Shown here in pieces: positions 44,824 through 51,624 of a stretch of DNA of 64,000 nucleotides (position 1 is its first letter; every line of letters begins with the position of its first letter). The translations under genes were made by a program, and so were the position numbers. The DNA comes from CAYXLI01 sp964464925 (GTDB lineage: Bacteria; Acidobacteriota; Terriglobia; Bryobacterales; Bryobacteraceae): contig CAYXLI010000004.1 in the NCBI GenBank assembly GCA_964464925.1, positions 232,404 to 296,403 of the forward strand, given 5' to 3'. The notes under the pieces were generated by a model, which ran no database searches, was not told the DNA's origin, and saw nothing but the letters and a program-made list of their open reading frames with translations.

Positions 44824-44939
44824 TGAGGCAGGACGATGAGCGCGATGATGTGATCGAGAAGCTGAAAGAACTCGCCGACTCCGGATCCTGCCTGCTCTGC
44901 CGTATGGAGGAGCAGGAGCAAGAAGAGGACGACGACTAA
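44823..44939 (+). CDS. 38-aa acidic CxxC leader peptide of the ars operon
   Basis: A 38-codon ORF, MRQDDERDDVIEKLKELA followed by SGSCLLCRMEE and an acidic tail. The pair C23-x-x-C26 could bind As(III) or another thiophilic metal. Its TAA overlaps the ArsR ATG by one base (TAATG), so it is translationally coupled to arsR. The promoter's expected start point coincides with its ATG, implying a leaderless or nearly leaderless message. No family is recognised. It may be a small regulatory or metal-sensing peptide or simply a translated leader. Confidence 0.55.
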   Translation: MRQDDERDDVIEKLKELADSGSCLLCRMEEQEQEEDDD

Positions 44940-45286
44940 TGGGCCGCAAGCCGGATCTCACGAATGTAGCGAAATACGCAGACATGTTTGCGGCAATCGG
45001 AACGGAACCGCGTCTGCGCATTCTGCGGCTGCTGCTATCAGCCCATCCCGCCGGACTGGTGGTGAGCGATATTCAGGCCGAACTCGGCATTCCGAACTCT
45101 ACGCTCTCCCACCATCTGGACAAGCTTAAGAATGAGGGACTGGTAACCGTCCGCCGCGAAGGAACCTACCTCTGGTACTCCGCCGACGCTGAATCGCTGC
45201 GCGAGTTGCTTCAGTTCTTGTATGCCGAATGCTGCACCCGCTCCAGCGCCGTTCAGCCCGAAGCGATCATAAAAGTTTGCTCGTAG
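44939..45286 (+). CDS. arsR: ArsR-family arsenic-responsive repressor
   Basis: A 115-aa winged-helix repressor that leaves its operator on binding As(III). The DNA-binding helix region VSDIQAELGIPNSTLSHHLD lies at about 40-60, followed by the wing LVTVRREGTYLWYSAD. A vicinal Cys pair in LYAECCTRS at about 95-96 and another Cys at the C-terminus (KVCS) fit the C-terminal As-binding site of AfArsR-like proteins rather than the N-terminal CxC of E. coli ArsR. It starts within the stop of the 38-aa ORF and is followed by arsM after 12 bases. Confidence 0.92.
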   Translation: MGRKPDLTNVAKYADMFAAIGTEPRLRILRLLLSAHPAGLVVSDIQAELGIPNSTLSHHLDKLKNEGLVTVRREGTYLWYSADAESLRELLQFLYAECCTRSSAVQPEAIIKVCS

Positions 45287-45298
45287 AAGGAACCAATT

Positions 45299-46087
45299 AT
45301 GGACATCAAGGAAGTAGTGAAAGAGAAGTACGGCCAGGCGGCTCTGCGTGTACACAACGGCACGAGTTCCTGTTGCGGATCGCCGACGGACCCGATTACA
45401 ACGAACTTGTACGGCATCGATCAGAAAAGCGAATTGCCTGAGACGGCCGTCCTGGCATCCCTGGGCTGCGGGAATCCGACTGCGCTGGCGTCTCTTCACG
45501 AAGGCGAAACGGTTCTGGACCTTGGCTCGGGCGGCGGAATTGATGTCCTTCTTTCGGCCAGGCGCGTTGGACCTCAGGGCAAGGCGTATGGGCTTGATAT
45601 GACCGATGAAATGCTCGCGCTGGCGGAGGAGAACAAGCGCAAGGCCGGCGTGGAGAACGCGGAGTTTCTGAAGGGCGAGATCGAGAACATCCCGCTGCCG
45701 GATAACTCCGTCGATGTGATCATCTCGAATTGCGTAATCAACCTTTCGGCGGATAAGGACAGAGTGTTGCGCGAAGCGTTTCGGGTCCTGCGGCCTGGCG
45801 GAAGATTCGCCGTTTCCGATGTGGTGACGCGCGGCGAGATGCTCCCGGAAATCCGCAAGAGCGTGCTGCTTTGGGTGGGATGCGTAGCGGGTGCGTTGGA
45901 AGAGAATGAGTACCGCCGCAAGCTGGAAGCCGCCGGCTTCACGCAAATCGGCATCGAACCGACGAGAGTCTACCAGGTGGAAGATGCGCGCGAATTTCTG
46001 ACCAGCGAAGGCATCGACGTGGACGCAATCGCAGCCGATGTGGACAAGAAGTTCATGGCGGCTTTCGTCCGGGCGGTCAAGCCGTGA
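45299..46087 (+). CDS. arsM: arsenite S-adenosylmethionine methyltransferase
   Basis: A 262-aa enzyme methylating As(III) to methyl- and dimethylarsenicals. The SAM-binding LDLGSGGGIDVLLSARRVG motif is at about 78. The cysteines expected for ArsM are present: SSCCGS at about 20, LGCGNP at about 57, SNCVINLS at about 145 and WVGCVAG at about 193. The family's NLSADKDRVLREAFRVLRPG stretch is also clear. Its stop overlaps the arsC start (GTGA). In this operon, methylation appears to replace efflux, as no Acr3/ArsB lies next to it. Confidence 0.94.
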   Translation: MDIKEVVKEKYGQAALRVHNGTSSCCGSPTDPITTNLYGIDQKSELPETAVLASLGCGNPTALASLHEGETVLDLGSGGGIDVLLSARRVGPQGKAYGLDMTDEMLALAEENKRKAGVENAEFLKGEIENIPLPDNSVDVIISNCVINLSADKDRVLREAFRVLRPGGRFAVSDVVTRGEMLPEIRKSVLLWVGCVAGALEENEYRRKLEAAGFTQIGIEPTRVYQVEDAREFLTSEGIDVDAIAADVDKKFMAAFVRAVKP

Positions 46088-46485
46088 AACAGACGGTCCT
46101 GATTCTCTGCACCGGAAATTCTGCACGCAGCCAGATGGCGGAAGGCCTGCTGCGCCACGATGCCGGGGACCGCTTTGAGGTCTTCAGTGCCGGAACGCAT
46201 CCTTCTCTGGTGCGGCCGGAGGCGATCGCCGTGATGTCCGAACTCGGCATCGACCTCTCCTCACACCGCTCGAAGTCCGTGGACGAGTTCGCCGGCAAGC
46301 CGATCGATGTTGTGATCACCGTGTGCGACAACGCTCGCGAAGCTTGTCCGGTTTTCCCCGCCCGGACGCGCCTGCTGCACTGGCCGTTTCCGGATCCGGC
46401 GGGTGTGCAAGGTACGCAGCCAGAACGCGAAGCCGCATTCCGGGAAGTACGGGACCAAATTCGCAAGAAACTTCGCGACCTGTAA
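46084..46485 (+). CDS. arsC: arsenate reductase (low-molecular-weight phosphatase type)
   Basis: A 133-aa thioredoxin-coupled ArsC reducing arsenate to arsenite, which ArsM then methylates. The P-loop CTGNSARSQMAEGLL at about residues 9-23 carries the nucleophilic cysteine. The shuttle cysteines fit DVVITVCDNAREACPVF at about 76-92 (C82 and C89). LLHWPFPDPAG at about 99 supplies the general-acid Asp. GTG start overlaps the arsM stop. Typical length and motifs; confidence high. Confidence 0.94.
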   Translation: MKQTVLILCTGNSARSQMAEGLLRHDAGDRFEVFSAGTHPSLVRPEAIAVMSELGIDLSSHRSKSVDEFAGKPIDVVITVCDNAREACPVFPARTRLLHWPFPDPAGVQGTQPEREAAFREVRDQIRKKLRDL

Positions 46486-46551
46486 TCCAGAGCGAGCCGT
46501 GGGTTGGAGCGCCTCCGCCCGGACGCTGACAACTTGAAGATTCAGGACCGT

Positions 46552-46704
46552 TCAGTCCGTGGGTTCTTCCACCGCGACTGAGCTGCTCATCCTCGGCGTG
46601 CGCGGATTTCTCGGATGACGCACATAGGCATATGGATCTTCCTCCGACGGGTGCGCGCGAAAGAAGTCCCTAAATCGGCGGAACACGCGACTCAAGAAAT
46701 CCAT
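46552..46704 (-). CDS. small conserved-looking protein, 50 aa
   Basis: The short ORF begins MDFLSRVFRRFRDFFRAHPS, a basic amphipathic helix, continues EEDPYAYVRHPRNPRTPR, and ends SSVAVEEPTD. The DPYAYV-x-x-P-x-x-P pattern reminds me of small acidobacterial proteins, but this is memory rather than search. There is no clear Shine-Dalgarno. It lies downstream of the CDF gene on the same strand (20 bases), so it could be co-transcribed. Confidence 0.45.
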   Translation of the reverse strand: MDFLSRVFRRFRDFFRAHPSEEDPYAYVRHPRNPRTPRMSSSVAVEEPTD

Positions 46705-46723
46705 GCACAGAGCATAGCGGTTC

Positions 46724-47335
46724 TCAATGGCACGCGCACGCCGGAGTTCCCCGCAGGTTATCGAGACCTTCCTTCGCGATGATCGGTACCATCACCAGCC
46801 CCGCGGCCGGATCAGCCCACCACCAGCCGAGCAGTGCGTTCAACAACAATCCCACAAGCAGAATTGCAGAGAGATACATGCAGAAGTCGGTTTGCCGGGC
46901 ATCAGCAAGTACCGCAGCACTGTTCAGGCCGGCGGCGACGCGCCTCTTGGCCGCGCTCAACAGCGGCATCACGATTAAGGAAAGCGCCGCGATGATGATA
47001 CCGGGAATGCTGGTTTCCGGCGCTGTGCGGCTGAGCAAGGATTCCGCCGATTCATACAAGACATAGACCGCAAGCAGGAGAAAGCAAGTTCCTACGAGGC
47101 GCAATGCGATTTTCTCGCGCTGTTCGGAATGATCTTGCAGGCGCCATAGGATCGCTGCTCCGGACGCTGTCTCGATCACGCTATCCAGACCAAAACCGAT
47201 CAGGGATACCGATCCCGCCAACACACCCGCGCCGATCGACACGATGGCTTCCAGGCTGTTCCAACCGATCGTGAAGTACTCCAGTTGGCGGCCTCGCCGC
47301 ATGAGCTTTGGTTGATTCACGATCGACGCGGCCAT
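46724..47335 (-). CDS. cation diffusion facilitator-like transporter (short form)
   Basis: A 203-aa inner-membrane protein with five or six hydrophobic segments, matching the CDF/TMEM163-like core without the C-terminal cytoplasmic domain. Likely metal-site elements are GFGLDSVIE at about residue 50 and VLADARQTD at about 150 (D-x-x-x-E and D-x-x-x-D in place of the usual H-x-x-x-D). It ends CACH, a possible metal-binding tail. It is convergent with the arsenic operon; whether it helps expel metal is unknown. Confidence 0.78.
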   Translation of the reverse strand: MAASIVNQPKLMRRGRQLEYFTIGWNSLEAIVSIGAGVLAGSVSLIGFGLDSVIETASGAAILWRLQDHSEQREKIALRLVGTCFLLLAVYVLYESAESLLSRTAPETSIPGIIIAALSLIVMPLLSAAKRRVAAGLNSAAVLADARQTDFCMYLSAILLVGLLLNALLGWWWADPAAGLVMVPIIAKEGLDNLRGTPACACH

Positions 47336-47405
47336 GTCGTTATTGTCCGGTTATCCGCTGCGGCACGCAAATGGAACTAAGATCGAAAAATAGGAGGTCC
47401 GCTCG

Positions 47406-47675
47406 ATGATTCTTTGCGATCTGTGCGGTCAACCCAAGGAATGTGTGCTGAAGGAGATTGAAGGCAAGGAGTACGACATCTGCCTCGATTGCTGGAACCC
47501 GATCGCGGGCAAGCTGAAAGGAAAAGGCAGGACACCGAAGGAGCACGAAACGGTTCTTCTGCCCTCGCCCGTCCCGGAGCGGAAGGAGGATGAGCCTAAG
47601 ACGCCGCCCGCACATCCACCTAAGATTTGGGGTGCGATGGATGGGTCAGAATCGAAGATTGTGCGAAAGAATTGA
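47406..47675 (+). CDS. small zinc-ribbon protein
   Basis: An 89-aa protein whose first 40 residues form a two-CxxC zinc ribbon: ILCDLCGQPKEC and YDICLDCWNPIAGKL. A proline-rich, probably disordered tail follows. A consensus AGGAGGT lies nine bases before the ATG. No partner gene is obvious. Function unknown. Confidence 0.65.
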   Translation: MILCDLCGQPKECVLKEIEGKEYDICLDCWNPIAGKLKGKGRTPKEHETVLLPSPVPERKEDEPKTPPAHPPKIWGAMDGSESKIVRKN

Positions 47676-47890
47676 TTTACCGTCCTCCTAAAAACGTCTT
47701 GCCATGTTTGACGCTCGGCACTGGAACCCCAGAGCAGGAGGCGAACTCCGCGATCTGTTTTTTCGCGCTTCAAACTTAGAGATAGTCGCCGTTATTTCCG
47801 CCAACTGCGTTGTGCCTCCGTGGATATAGCGCTACAATTCCGTTGGCAGCAGCCTACAAGGAGCCTCGCCGGGTCTGCGTCCCGAAGCGT

Positions 47891-48094
47891 TCAGGGCTGT
47901 TTGTTGTAGAACACGTACAGGAAGACCGCAACGCTCACGGTCGCCAGCAGATGAATGAGCGATTTCAGGACCATCATCGGCGCAATCGCATTGACGAGAA
48001 GCGCCGACACGTCTCCGATGACTCCCACTGCACACACAATCGACAGCAGTGTCATTCCGACGAAGGCTAAGAAAGCCGCAGTCTTGAGGGGCAT
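47891..48094 (-). CDS. small membrane protein, 67 aa
   Basis: MPLKTAAFLAFVGMTLLSIV begins a two-helix membrane protein (about 5-30 and 40-62) with a short basic end, YNKQP. The start at 48094 gives a normal first helix, although an in-frame ATG five codons upstream is possible and neither has a strong RBS. Unknown function. Confidence 0.5.
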   Translation of the reverse strand: MPLKTAAFLAFVGMTLLSIVCAVGVIGDVSALLVNAIAPMMVLKSLIHLLATVSVAVFLYVFYNKQP

Positions 48095-48118
48095 GGCGGG
48101 AGTATACATCGGTGCTGG

Positions 48119-48505
48119 GTTCCGTGGCTGTCCGTGGAAATCGACGCACTCTACCGTCCGATGAATTTGACAATTGCTGGCGTTCGACCTGACGGTTCGC
48201 TCCACAGTATCTCCCCCGCTACAGTTGTGACGTGGGAACTCCCGGCGTTGGCGAAGTACAGGTTCAGCTCAAGCTCCGTGAAACCGTTCATTGAAGCGGG
48301 ACCGTCTTTCCGTGTTTCGGGGAACCTGAACAATGCCCCACCATCTACGTATGGCGGCACTGCCGGATTGGGTGTGGAAGCGCATCTCGGCAAGCTAAGA
48401 ATTGGCCCTGTGGTCCGGTACACCCATTGGACGGCTGATGCCGACTTTGCTGGCTCCCGGACGAAGCGAAACCAAGTCGAATTGTTGGTTGGGCTGTCCT
48501 TCTGA
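48119..48505 (+). pseudogene. 3' fragment of an outer-membrane beta-barrel gene
   Basis: The frame reads SVEIDALYRPMNLTIAG, then VTWELPALAKYRF, VKPFIEAGPSFRVSG, YGGTAGLGVEAHLGKLRI and ends RNQVELLVGLSF. This alternation of barrel strands with a terminal phenylalanine is typical of acidobacterial outer-membrane barrels. The signal peptide and first strands are missing: upstream of about 48119 the frame loses similarity and runs into the small membrane protein gene on the other strand. Probably a truncated remnant, about 125 codons. Confidence 0.55.
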
Positions 48506-48694
48506 CGGGCGACAAGCAGCACGACCCGTCCCCGCCCGGATGCTTGCAGCGAAGGCTCAGTTCTCTGCCGACATCATGAAGCTGAAGCCGCTGTGACTCC
48601 CAAACTCTGAGGCGATCTTCGACCGCCGGAGCGGAGCGAAGCCCTGCTGAGCGTGGCGAGCGGAGGCGGCGGCACTGGAACAGTAGAGGTCAGA

Positions 48695-49014
48695 GTGTTA
48701 CCTATGTCTTAGGAACCTTCTGTTACCCATGTGTCCGGAATGGACAAGAATCCACGACAAAACGCTTATGATCACCAGTTGCGGCCGCCTCTGTCTGTAT
48801 CGCAAAAAGATCAACATCACACGATCGCTCGCCGGTCAGGCGGTCGGCGTCAAGGAAGTGGAATCCGGAATCTGGCTTGTCAGCTTTATGAACTACGATC
48901 TGGGCTATATCGATTTGGAGGAGAAAACACTGCAGCCCCTTGAAAATCCCTTCGGGCCAAAAGTGTTACCTATGTCTTAGGAACGAATTGTTACCTATGT
49001 GTCCGGTATGGACA
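48695..49014 (+). mobile_element. IS481-like remnant with duplicated ends
   Basis: Two near-identical blocks of about 52 bp, 48695-48746 and 48963-49014, are 268 bp apart. Within each, the first 22 bases are identical and the next 26 differ at two positions, separated by a four-base variable gap. Each block contains the end of a transposase frame (V-L-P-M-S-stop). The interval encodes only a transposase C-terminus, so this is a decayed or nested insertion sequence. Confidence 0.6.
48729..48980 (+). pseudogene. C-terminal fragment of IS481-type transposase
   Basis: About 83 codons survive. The recognisable tail is TSCGRLCLYRKKINITRSLAG, then VGVKEVESGIWLVSFMNYD and LQPLENPFGPKVLPMS. This matches my recollection of the C-terminus of IS481-family DDE transposases, downstream of the catalytic core. 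No DDE residues or HTH remain. It cannot be active. Confidence 0.6.
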
Positions 49015-49023
49015 GAATAGGAA

Positions 49024-49052
49024 TGGTGAGCCGGGCGGGACTCGAACCCGCG
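49024..49052 (-). other. attL: duplicated tRNA 3' end
   Basis: On the minus strand this reads as a T-arm (GCGGG-TTCGAGT-CCCGC) followed by acceptor CCGGCTC, discriminator A and CCA. No matching 5' acceptor (GAGCCGG on minus) or anticodon arm lies within 90 bases, so this is not a whole tRNA. It is the expected scar of integrase-mediated insertion into a tRNA gene. The intact gene should lie just past 64000. Confidence 0.75.
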
Positions 49053-49108
49053 AAAAAGGGTTCCAAGGGGTAGCGTCCTGTGCTAAATCATTGATTCTGC
49101 GTTCATCC

Positions 49109-49134
49109 TAGAACAGCCGTGCCATCCTGTTCTA
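49109..49134. repeat. perfect 8-bp inverted repeat near attL
   Basis: TAGAACAG (49109-49116) and CTGTTCTA (49127-49134) flank a 10-base spacer, about 60 bp inside the element. This could be an integrase, excisionase or regulator site. Confidence 0.5.
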
Positions 49135-49149
49135 TCGTGTTTTCGCGGG

Positions 49150-49171
49150 ATGTTAGCGCGATGTTAGCGCG
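49150..49171 (+). repeat. tandem 11-bp repeat near attL (candidate integrase arm sites)
   Basis: ATGTTAGCGCG occurs twice back to back (49150-49160 and 49161-49171), about 100 bp from the att core. This is where arm-type integrase sites commonly lie. Confidence 0.5.
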
Positions 49172-49203
49172 GGACGGGGTTAAATCATGTTTGTTGGCAT
49201 CGA

Positions 49204-49815
49204 TCAGGGGCTAGACAACCATGAGTGATCCATGCAGCGTTCTTCGTCGGTTAGCCTCGCAAAGCTTGAAGCAAGCTTAGTCTTGAAACGAATTCGTGAG
49301 TCGTCCGTCATCTGAAGAGCCTTGCGGCTCAAGATTGCCGGAAACTCTCCGGCTGGAAGAGCGCATACCTGCGCGTAATCGACGATCCATTCGCGATTAC
49401 CCAGCTTCTCGTGCGGAGCTATCCAAAAAACATTAACAAATTGCGCGCCGGGCTTCCGTGGATCCGAGTTCAGACGTAATTCAGCCAGCCTCTCTTCGTT
49501 CTTCAATACTTCCTTTGGAACCGGAACGAGTCTTGCAAGCGCGATCGCCTTTGCCGTAATGCGACTCCCCTCTCGCGGTTCGAGCGTACAGCATTGGGAT
49601 ATAACTACTGCCGTTGACAAACGCGTGTCAAGTTGGAGGGAGTACATCGGCTGATTCCTCTCCGTCTTCGTCTGCGCAGTGAAGATAGGCTCAACGCCAT
49701 CGAGGGCAGCGCTGCCAAGGAACGACATTCTCGAAGATACGAGTTGCGGAAATGGGATGTTGACTAAGATGTCGCCCTGACGCAGACAGCTCATGTCCGC
49801 ATCTGTGATGAACAT
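49204..49815 (-). CDS. accessory cassette protein with VISQCC motif, unknown function
   Basis: A 203-aa soluble protein, last gene of the left-arm cassette. Notable segments are MFITDADMSCLRQGDILVN at the start, the cysteine pair in AVVISQCCTLEPREGSR at about 70-85, WIVDYAQVCALP at about 143 and LSRKALQMTDDSRIRFKTKL at about 165-185. The C-terminal motif and VISQCC recall hypothetical proteins found sporadically in mobile regions, but I cannot name a family. It begins 17 bases after the preceding gene's stop. No signal peptide or TM segment. Confidence 0.6.
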   Translation of the reverse strand: MFITDADMSCLRQGDILVNIPFPQLVSSRMSFLGSAALDGVEPIFTAQTKTERNQPMYSLQLDTRLSTAVVISQCCTLEPREGSRITAKAIALARLVPVPKEVLKNEERLAELRLNSDPRKPGAQFVNVFWIAPHEKLGNREWIVDYAQVCALPAGEFPAILSRKALQMTDDSRIRFKTKLASSFARLTDEERCMDHSWLSSP

Positions 49816-49832
49816 TGGTTTCCGAGTGGCTC

Positions 49833-50306
49833 CTAATCTTCGTCTTCCCAGACGAGTAAGCCTGAGCTACCCGGAACTTTCGCTCCGACAATGGATTGGA
49901 GAAAAGAGGCTGATCGAGAATCCATAGGAGCCCCGGTGTAAACGACGTGTTCAGTCGCGTCAGAAACTGGCGCAAGCGCCTGTCCGATCGCAACTAAAAC
50001 AGCATCAAGCTCCTCAACTGTGATTGCATAATCGTCAATTAATTTGTGACACAACAAACGCTTGGGGAAAACAGCTGAGGCATCAGAGCCCGTGGCAACT
50101 TCACCTGGCTGGAAATGGACAGTGTGATGGATCTGTCCGCCGCCGGATATCTGAGAGCGCCACGATCCATAACCACGTCCGCCAGATGTTGGAGGCTGAC
50201 TAATTGCCAGCGGCCGGTTGCGGTTCCATGGCGTCGTGAAGTTGCTGGGATATGCACCAACGGAAGAGTCTGCCGGATTGCTGGTTGAAATAGTCAAGTT
50301 TGCCAT
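49833..50306 (-). CDS. cassette protein overlapping the TIGR04255 gene, unknown function
   Basis: A 157-aa soluble protein. The N-terminal half is glycine/serine/proline-rich and probably disordered (PPTSGGRGYGSWRSQISGG). The C-terminal half is structured (CHKLIDDYAITVEELDAVLV, ASFLQSIVGAKVPGSSGLLV) and the end is acidic (WEDED). Its ATG at 50306 lies 107 bases inside the preceding gene, in another frame, with GGAGG upstream. A later non-ATG start is possible. Not recognised. The overlap implies tight stoichiometric coupling with the TIGR04255-like protein. Confidence 0.5.
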   Translation of the reverse strand: MANLTISTSNPADSSVGAYPSNFTTPWNRNRPLAISQPPTSGGRGYGSWRSQISGGGQIHHTVHFQPGEVATGSDASAVFPKRLLCHKLIDDYAITVEELDAVLVAIGQALAPVSDATEHVVYTGAPMDSRSASFLQSIVGAKVPGSSGLLVWEDED

Positions 50307-51069
50307 AGACGTCTTTTGCCTCCATAGATTGTTGGGTGAAAAAATCACTATCGATCAGATAGCAAATTTCATGCTCGTCATTCGATAATACAACGCCGTG
50401 TCGAACGGTGACCGCCCCTAGCCCACCTGGAAACTGCAGAACGAGTTGCGTGAAAAGCTCGGATACTTCGGCCTTGACCTCATCGGCGGCCAGGATCCCG
50501 GAAATCGCGGGATTCAGGAGGGCCCCCCAATTCGGCGTCGTGAACCCTAATTTCGACGGTTGAAGAAGGTCTTGATAGCGCAATCCCACGCGGGTTATGT
50601 TCAAAGGACTGTAAACTTTCTGCAGGGATTCGAACAAAGACCGCAACCGTGATCGAAACTCTTCCCACCTTCCATAGCGACCGGTTGAAAGGGCGAGCGA
50701 TTCTCTGGTTAGGGTGACAGTCCAATCGCCATTCTTAGAAACGAAATCGTATACCGCTTGTGGAAGGTGCTGAATGCGGGCCCTGATCGCCGACACTACC
50801 GGAGCAGGAATTTCCGGGAGTAGGGATTCCTCGATGGAGCGAGTACGGAGAATCGGATATTCAGCACGCAGGCACTCCTGAAACGCAGCGGGTGGCTCGG
50901 TCTGGATTTTAAGTATAGGAGAAAAGCGTATCTGGCAGATCACTTCGACAAGCGGGTTCTTCTGATAGATCACGCGAGGAGACGATGGGAACAGCGACGT
51001 CTCCGCCGTCTTTTCGTCGTTCTGGGTCACGCAACGAATTGTATCAGAGCAATTCACAGACGCTTTCAC
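50200..51069 (-). CDS. TIGR04255-like (sporadically distributed) protein
   Basis: A 289-aa cytoplasmic protein. The segment YQKNPLVEVICQIRFSPIL at about residue 35 and the long alpha/beta body with RFRSRLRSLFESLQ-like and NITRVGLRYQDLLQP segments match the TIGR04255 family, described as sporadically distributed among bacteria and common on accessory DNA. Function unknown. GTG start overlaps the stop of the zinc-ribbon gene (TAGTG); a later start is possible because residues 1-28 look non-conserved. Central member of a six-gene minus-strand cassette on the left arm of the satellite. Confidence 0.7.
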   Translation of the reverse strand: MKASVNCSDTIRCVTQNDEKTAETSLFPSSPRVIYQKNPLVEVICQIRFSPILKIQTEPPAAFQECLRAEYPILRTRSIEESLLPEIPAPVVSAIRARIQHLPQAVYDFVSKNGDWTVTLTRESLALSTGRYGRWEEFRSRLRSLFESLQKVYSPLNITRVGLRYQDLLQPSKLGFTTPNWGALLNPAISGILAADEVKAEVSELFTQLVLQFPGGLGAVTVRHGVVLSNDEHEICYLIDSDFFTQQSMEAKDVYGKLDYFNQQSGRLFRWCISQQLHDAMEPQPAAGN

Positions 51070-51257
51070 TACCTTTCGGTCTGCCCATCGATTTCAGTCT
51101 TCAGTTCAGGCCGCTGATCGACGTCGATTAATTCGCGATATCCGCATTGCACACAATCGAAATAGAATTTACGGGTCTGATGGATGAAGTCTCTAAAAAA
51201 GAGGATGCCGATCCGACAATTCGGGCATCGAAGTTGGATTGTGGCTCGCTCTTCCAT
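51069..51257 (-). CDS. small zinc-ribbon protein
   Basis: A 62-aa protein with two CxxC knuckles, RCPNCRIGILFFRDF and FDCVQCGYRELIDV, which should bind one zinc. Charged tail. The stop overlaps the TIGR04255-like gene start by one base, so it is coupled to it. Probably a nucleic-acid or protein-binding accessory; not identified. Confidence 0.6.
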   Translation of the reverse strand: MEERATIQLRCPNCRIGILFFRDFIHQTRKFYFDCVQCGYRELIDVDQRPELKTEIDGQTER

Positions 51258-51260
51258 AAT

Positions 51261-51422
51261 TCACCTCTCGGCCGGAACTTGGTCCAGCCCTAGTTCATAG
51301 AAGGCTGGAGGCGCACCGCTCCCGCTCCCGCGCCATTCCGCAAACGTCGCCATTAGCAGAATCATCGTGTATACGATGCAAAAGGTCCGAAACGCTCGGT
51401 ACCACTCAGGAGTTCTTTTCAT
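51261..51422 (-). CDS. 53-aa single-pass membrane protein
   Basis: MKRTPEWYRAFRTFCIVYTM opens a short protein with one TM helix (about 10-28), followed by a polar extracytoplasmic or cytoplasmic tail (GSGSGAPPAFYELG). Its start lies 17 bases inside the previous gene and its stop three bases before the zinc-ribbon start. A small membrane protein inside a cassette is reminiscent of effector peptides in defence systems; this is inference only. Confidence 0.5.
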   Translation of the reverse strand: MKRTPEWYRAFRTFCIVYTMILLMATFAEWRGSGSGAPPAFYELGLDQVPAER

Positions 51423-51579
51423 TCCGCGCCTTCTTCCACCGCGCCGCCGCGGCCTTCTTCGCAATCGCAGAGCGCTGTTCGGGCGTGATCGTTTCCATGC
51501 GAACCTTCGCGCTCGCCTTTCCGCCCTTCTTTCCGAGTTCAGAAAGGTACTTCGAGATCGCGCTCTTCTTCGTCGCCAT
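51406..51579 (-). CDS. 57-aa basic protein (GGKASAK type)
   Basis: The ORF starts MATKKSAISKYLSELGKKGG and continues KASAKVRMETITPEQRSAIAKKAAAARWKKAR. The K-K-G-G-K...S-x-I-A-x-K-A-A-x-A-R-W pattern occurs in many small basic proteins of unknown role on bacterial chromosomes and mobile elements. About one third of residues are lysine or arginine, so nucleic-acid binding is plausible. First gene of the left-arm cassette, directly behind a repressor-controlled promoter. Confidence 0.6.
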   Translation of the reverse strand: MATKKSAISKYLSELGKKGGKASAKVRMETITPEQRSAIAKKAAAARWKKARNEKNS

Positions 51580-51587
51580 TCCCTCTA

Positions 51588-51616
51588 ATGCTAAAGCGGA
51601 TTGAGCAAAATTTCAA
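51588..51616 (-). promoter_or_regulatory. leftward promoter with operator O1
   Basis: On the minus strand, -35 TTGAAA (51611-51616), a 17-base spacer and -10 TAGCAT (51588-51593). Operator O1, TGCTAAAGCGGATTGAGCA (51589-51607), overlaps the spacer and the -10. It drives the cassette starting at 51579, with a very short leader. Confidence 0.6.
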
Positions 51617-51624
51617 TACAGGTA

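Noticed and set aside
45038..46126. 362-codon minus-strand ORF
   Set aside because: It lies antisense across arsR, arsM and arsC, all of which have clear family motifs.
49024..49112. Complete tRNA gene on the minus strand
   Set aside because: The T-arm and acceptor 3' strand are perfect, but no complementary 5' acceptor, D-arm or anticodon arm follows within 90 bases.
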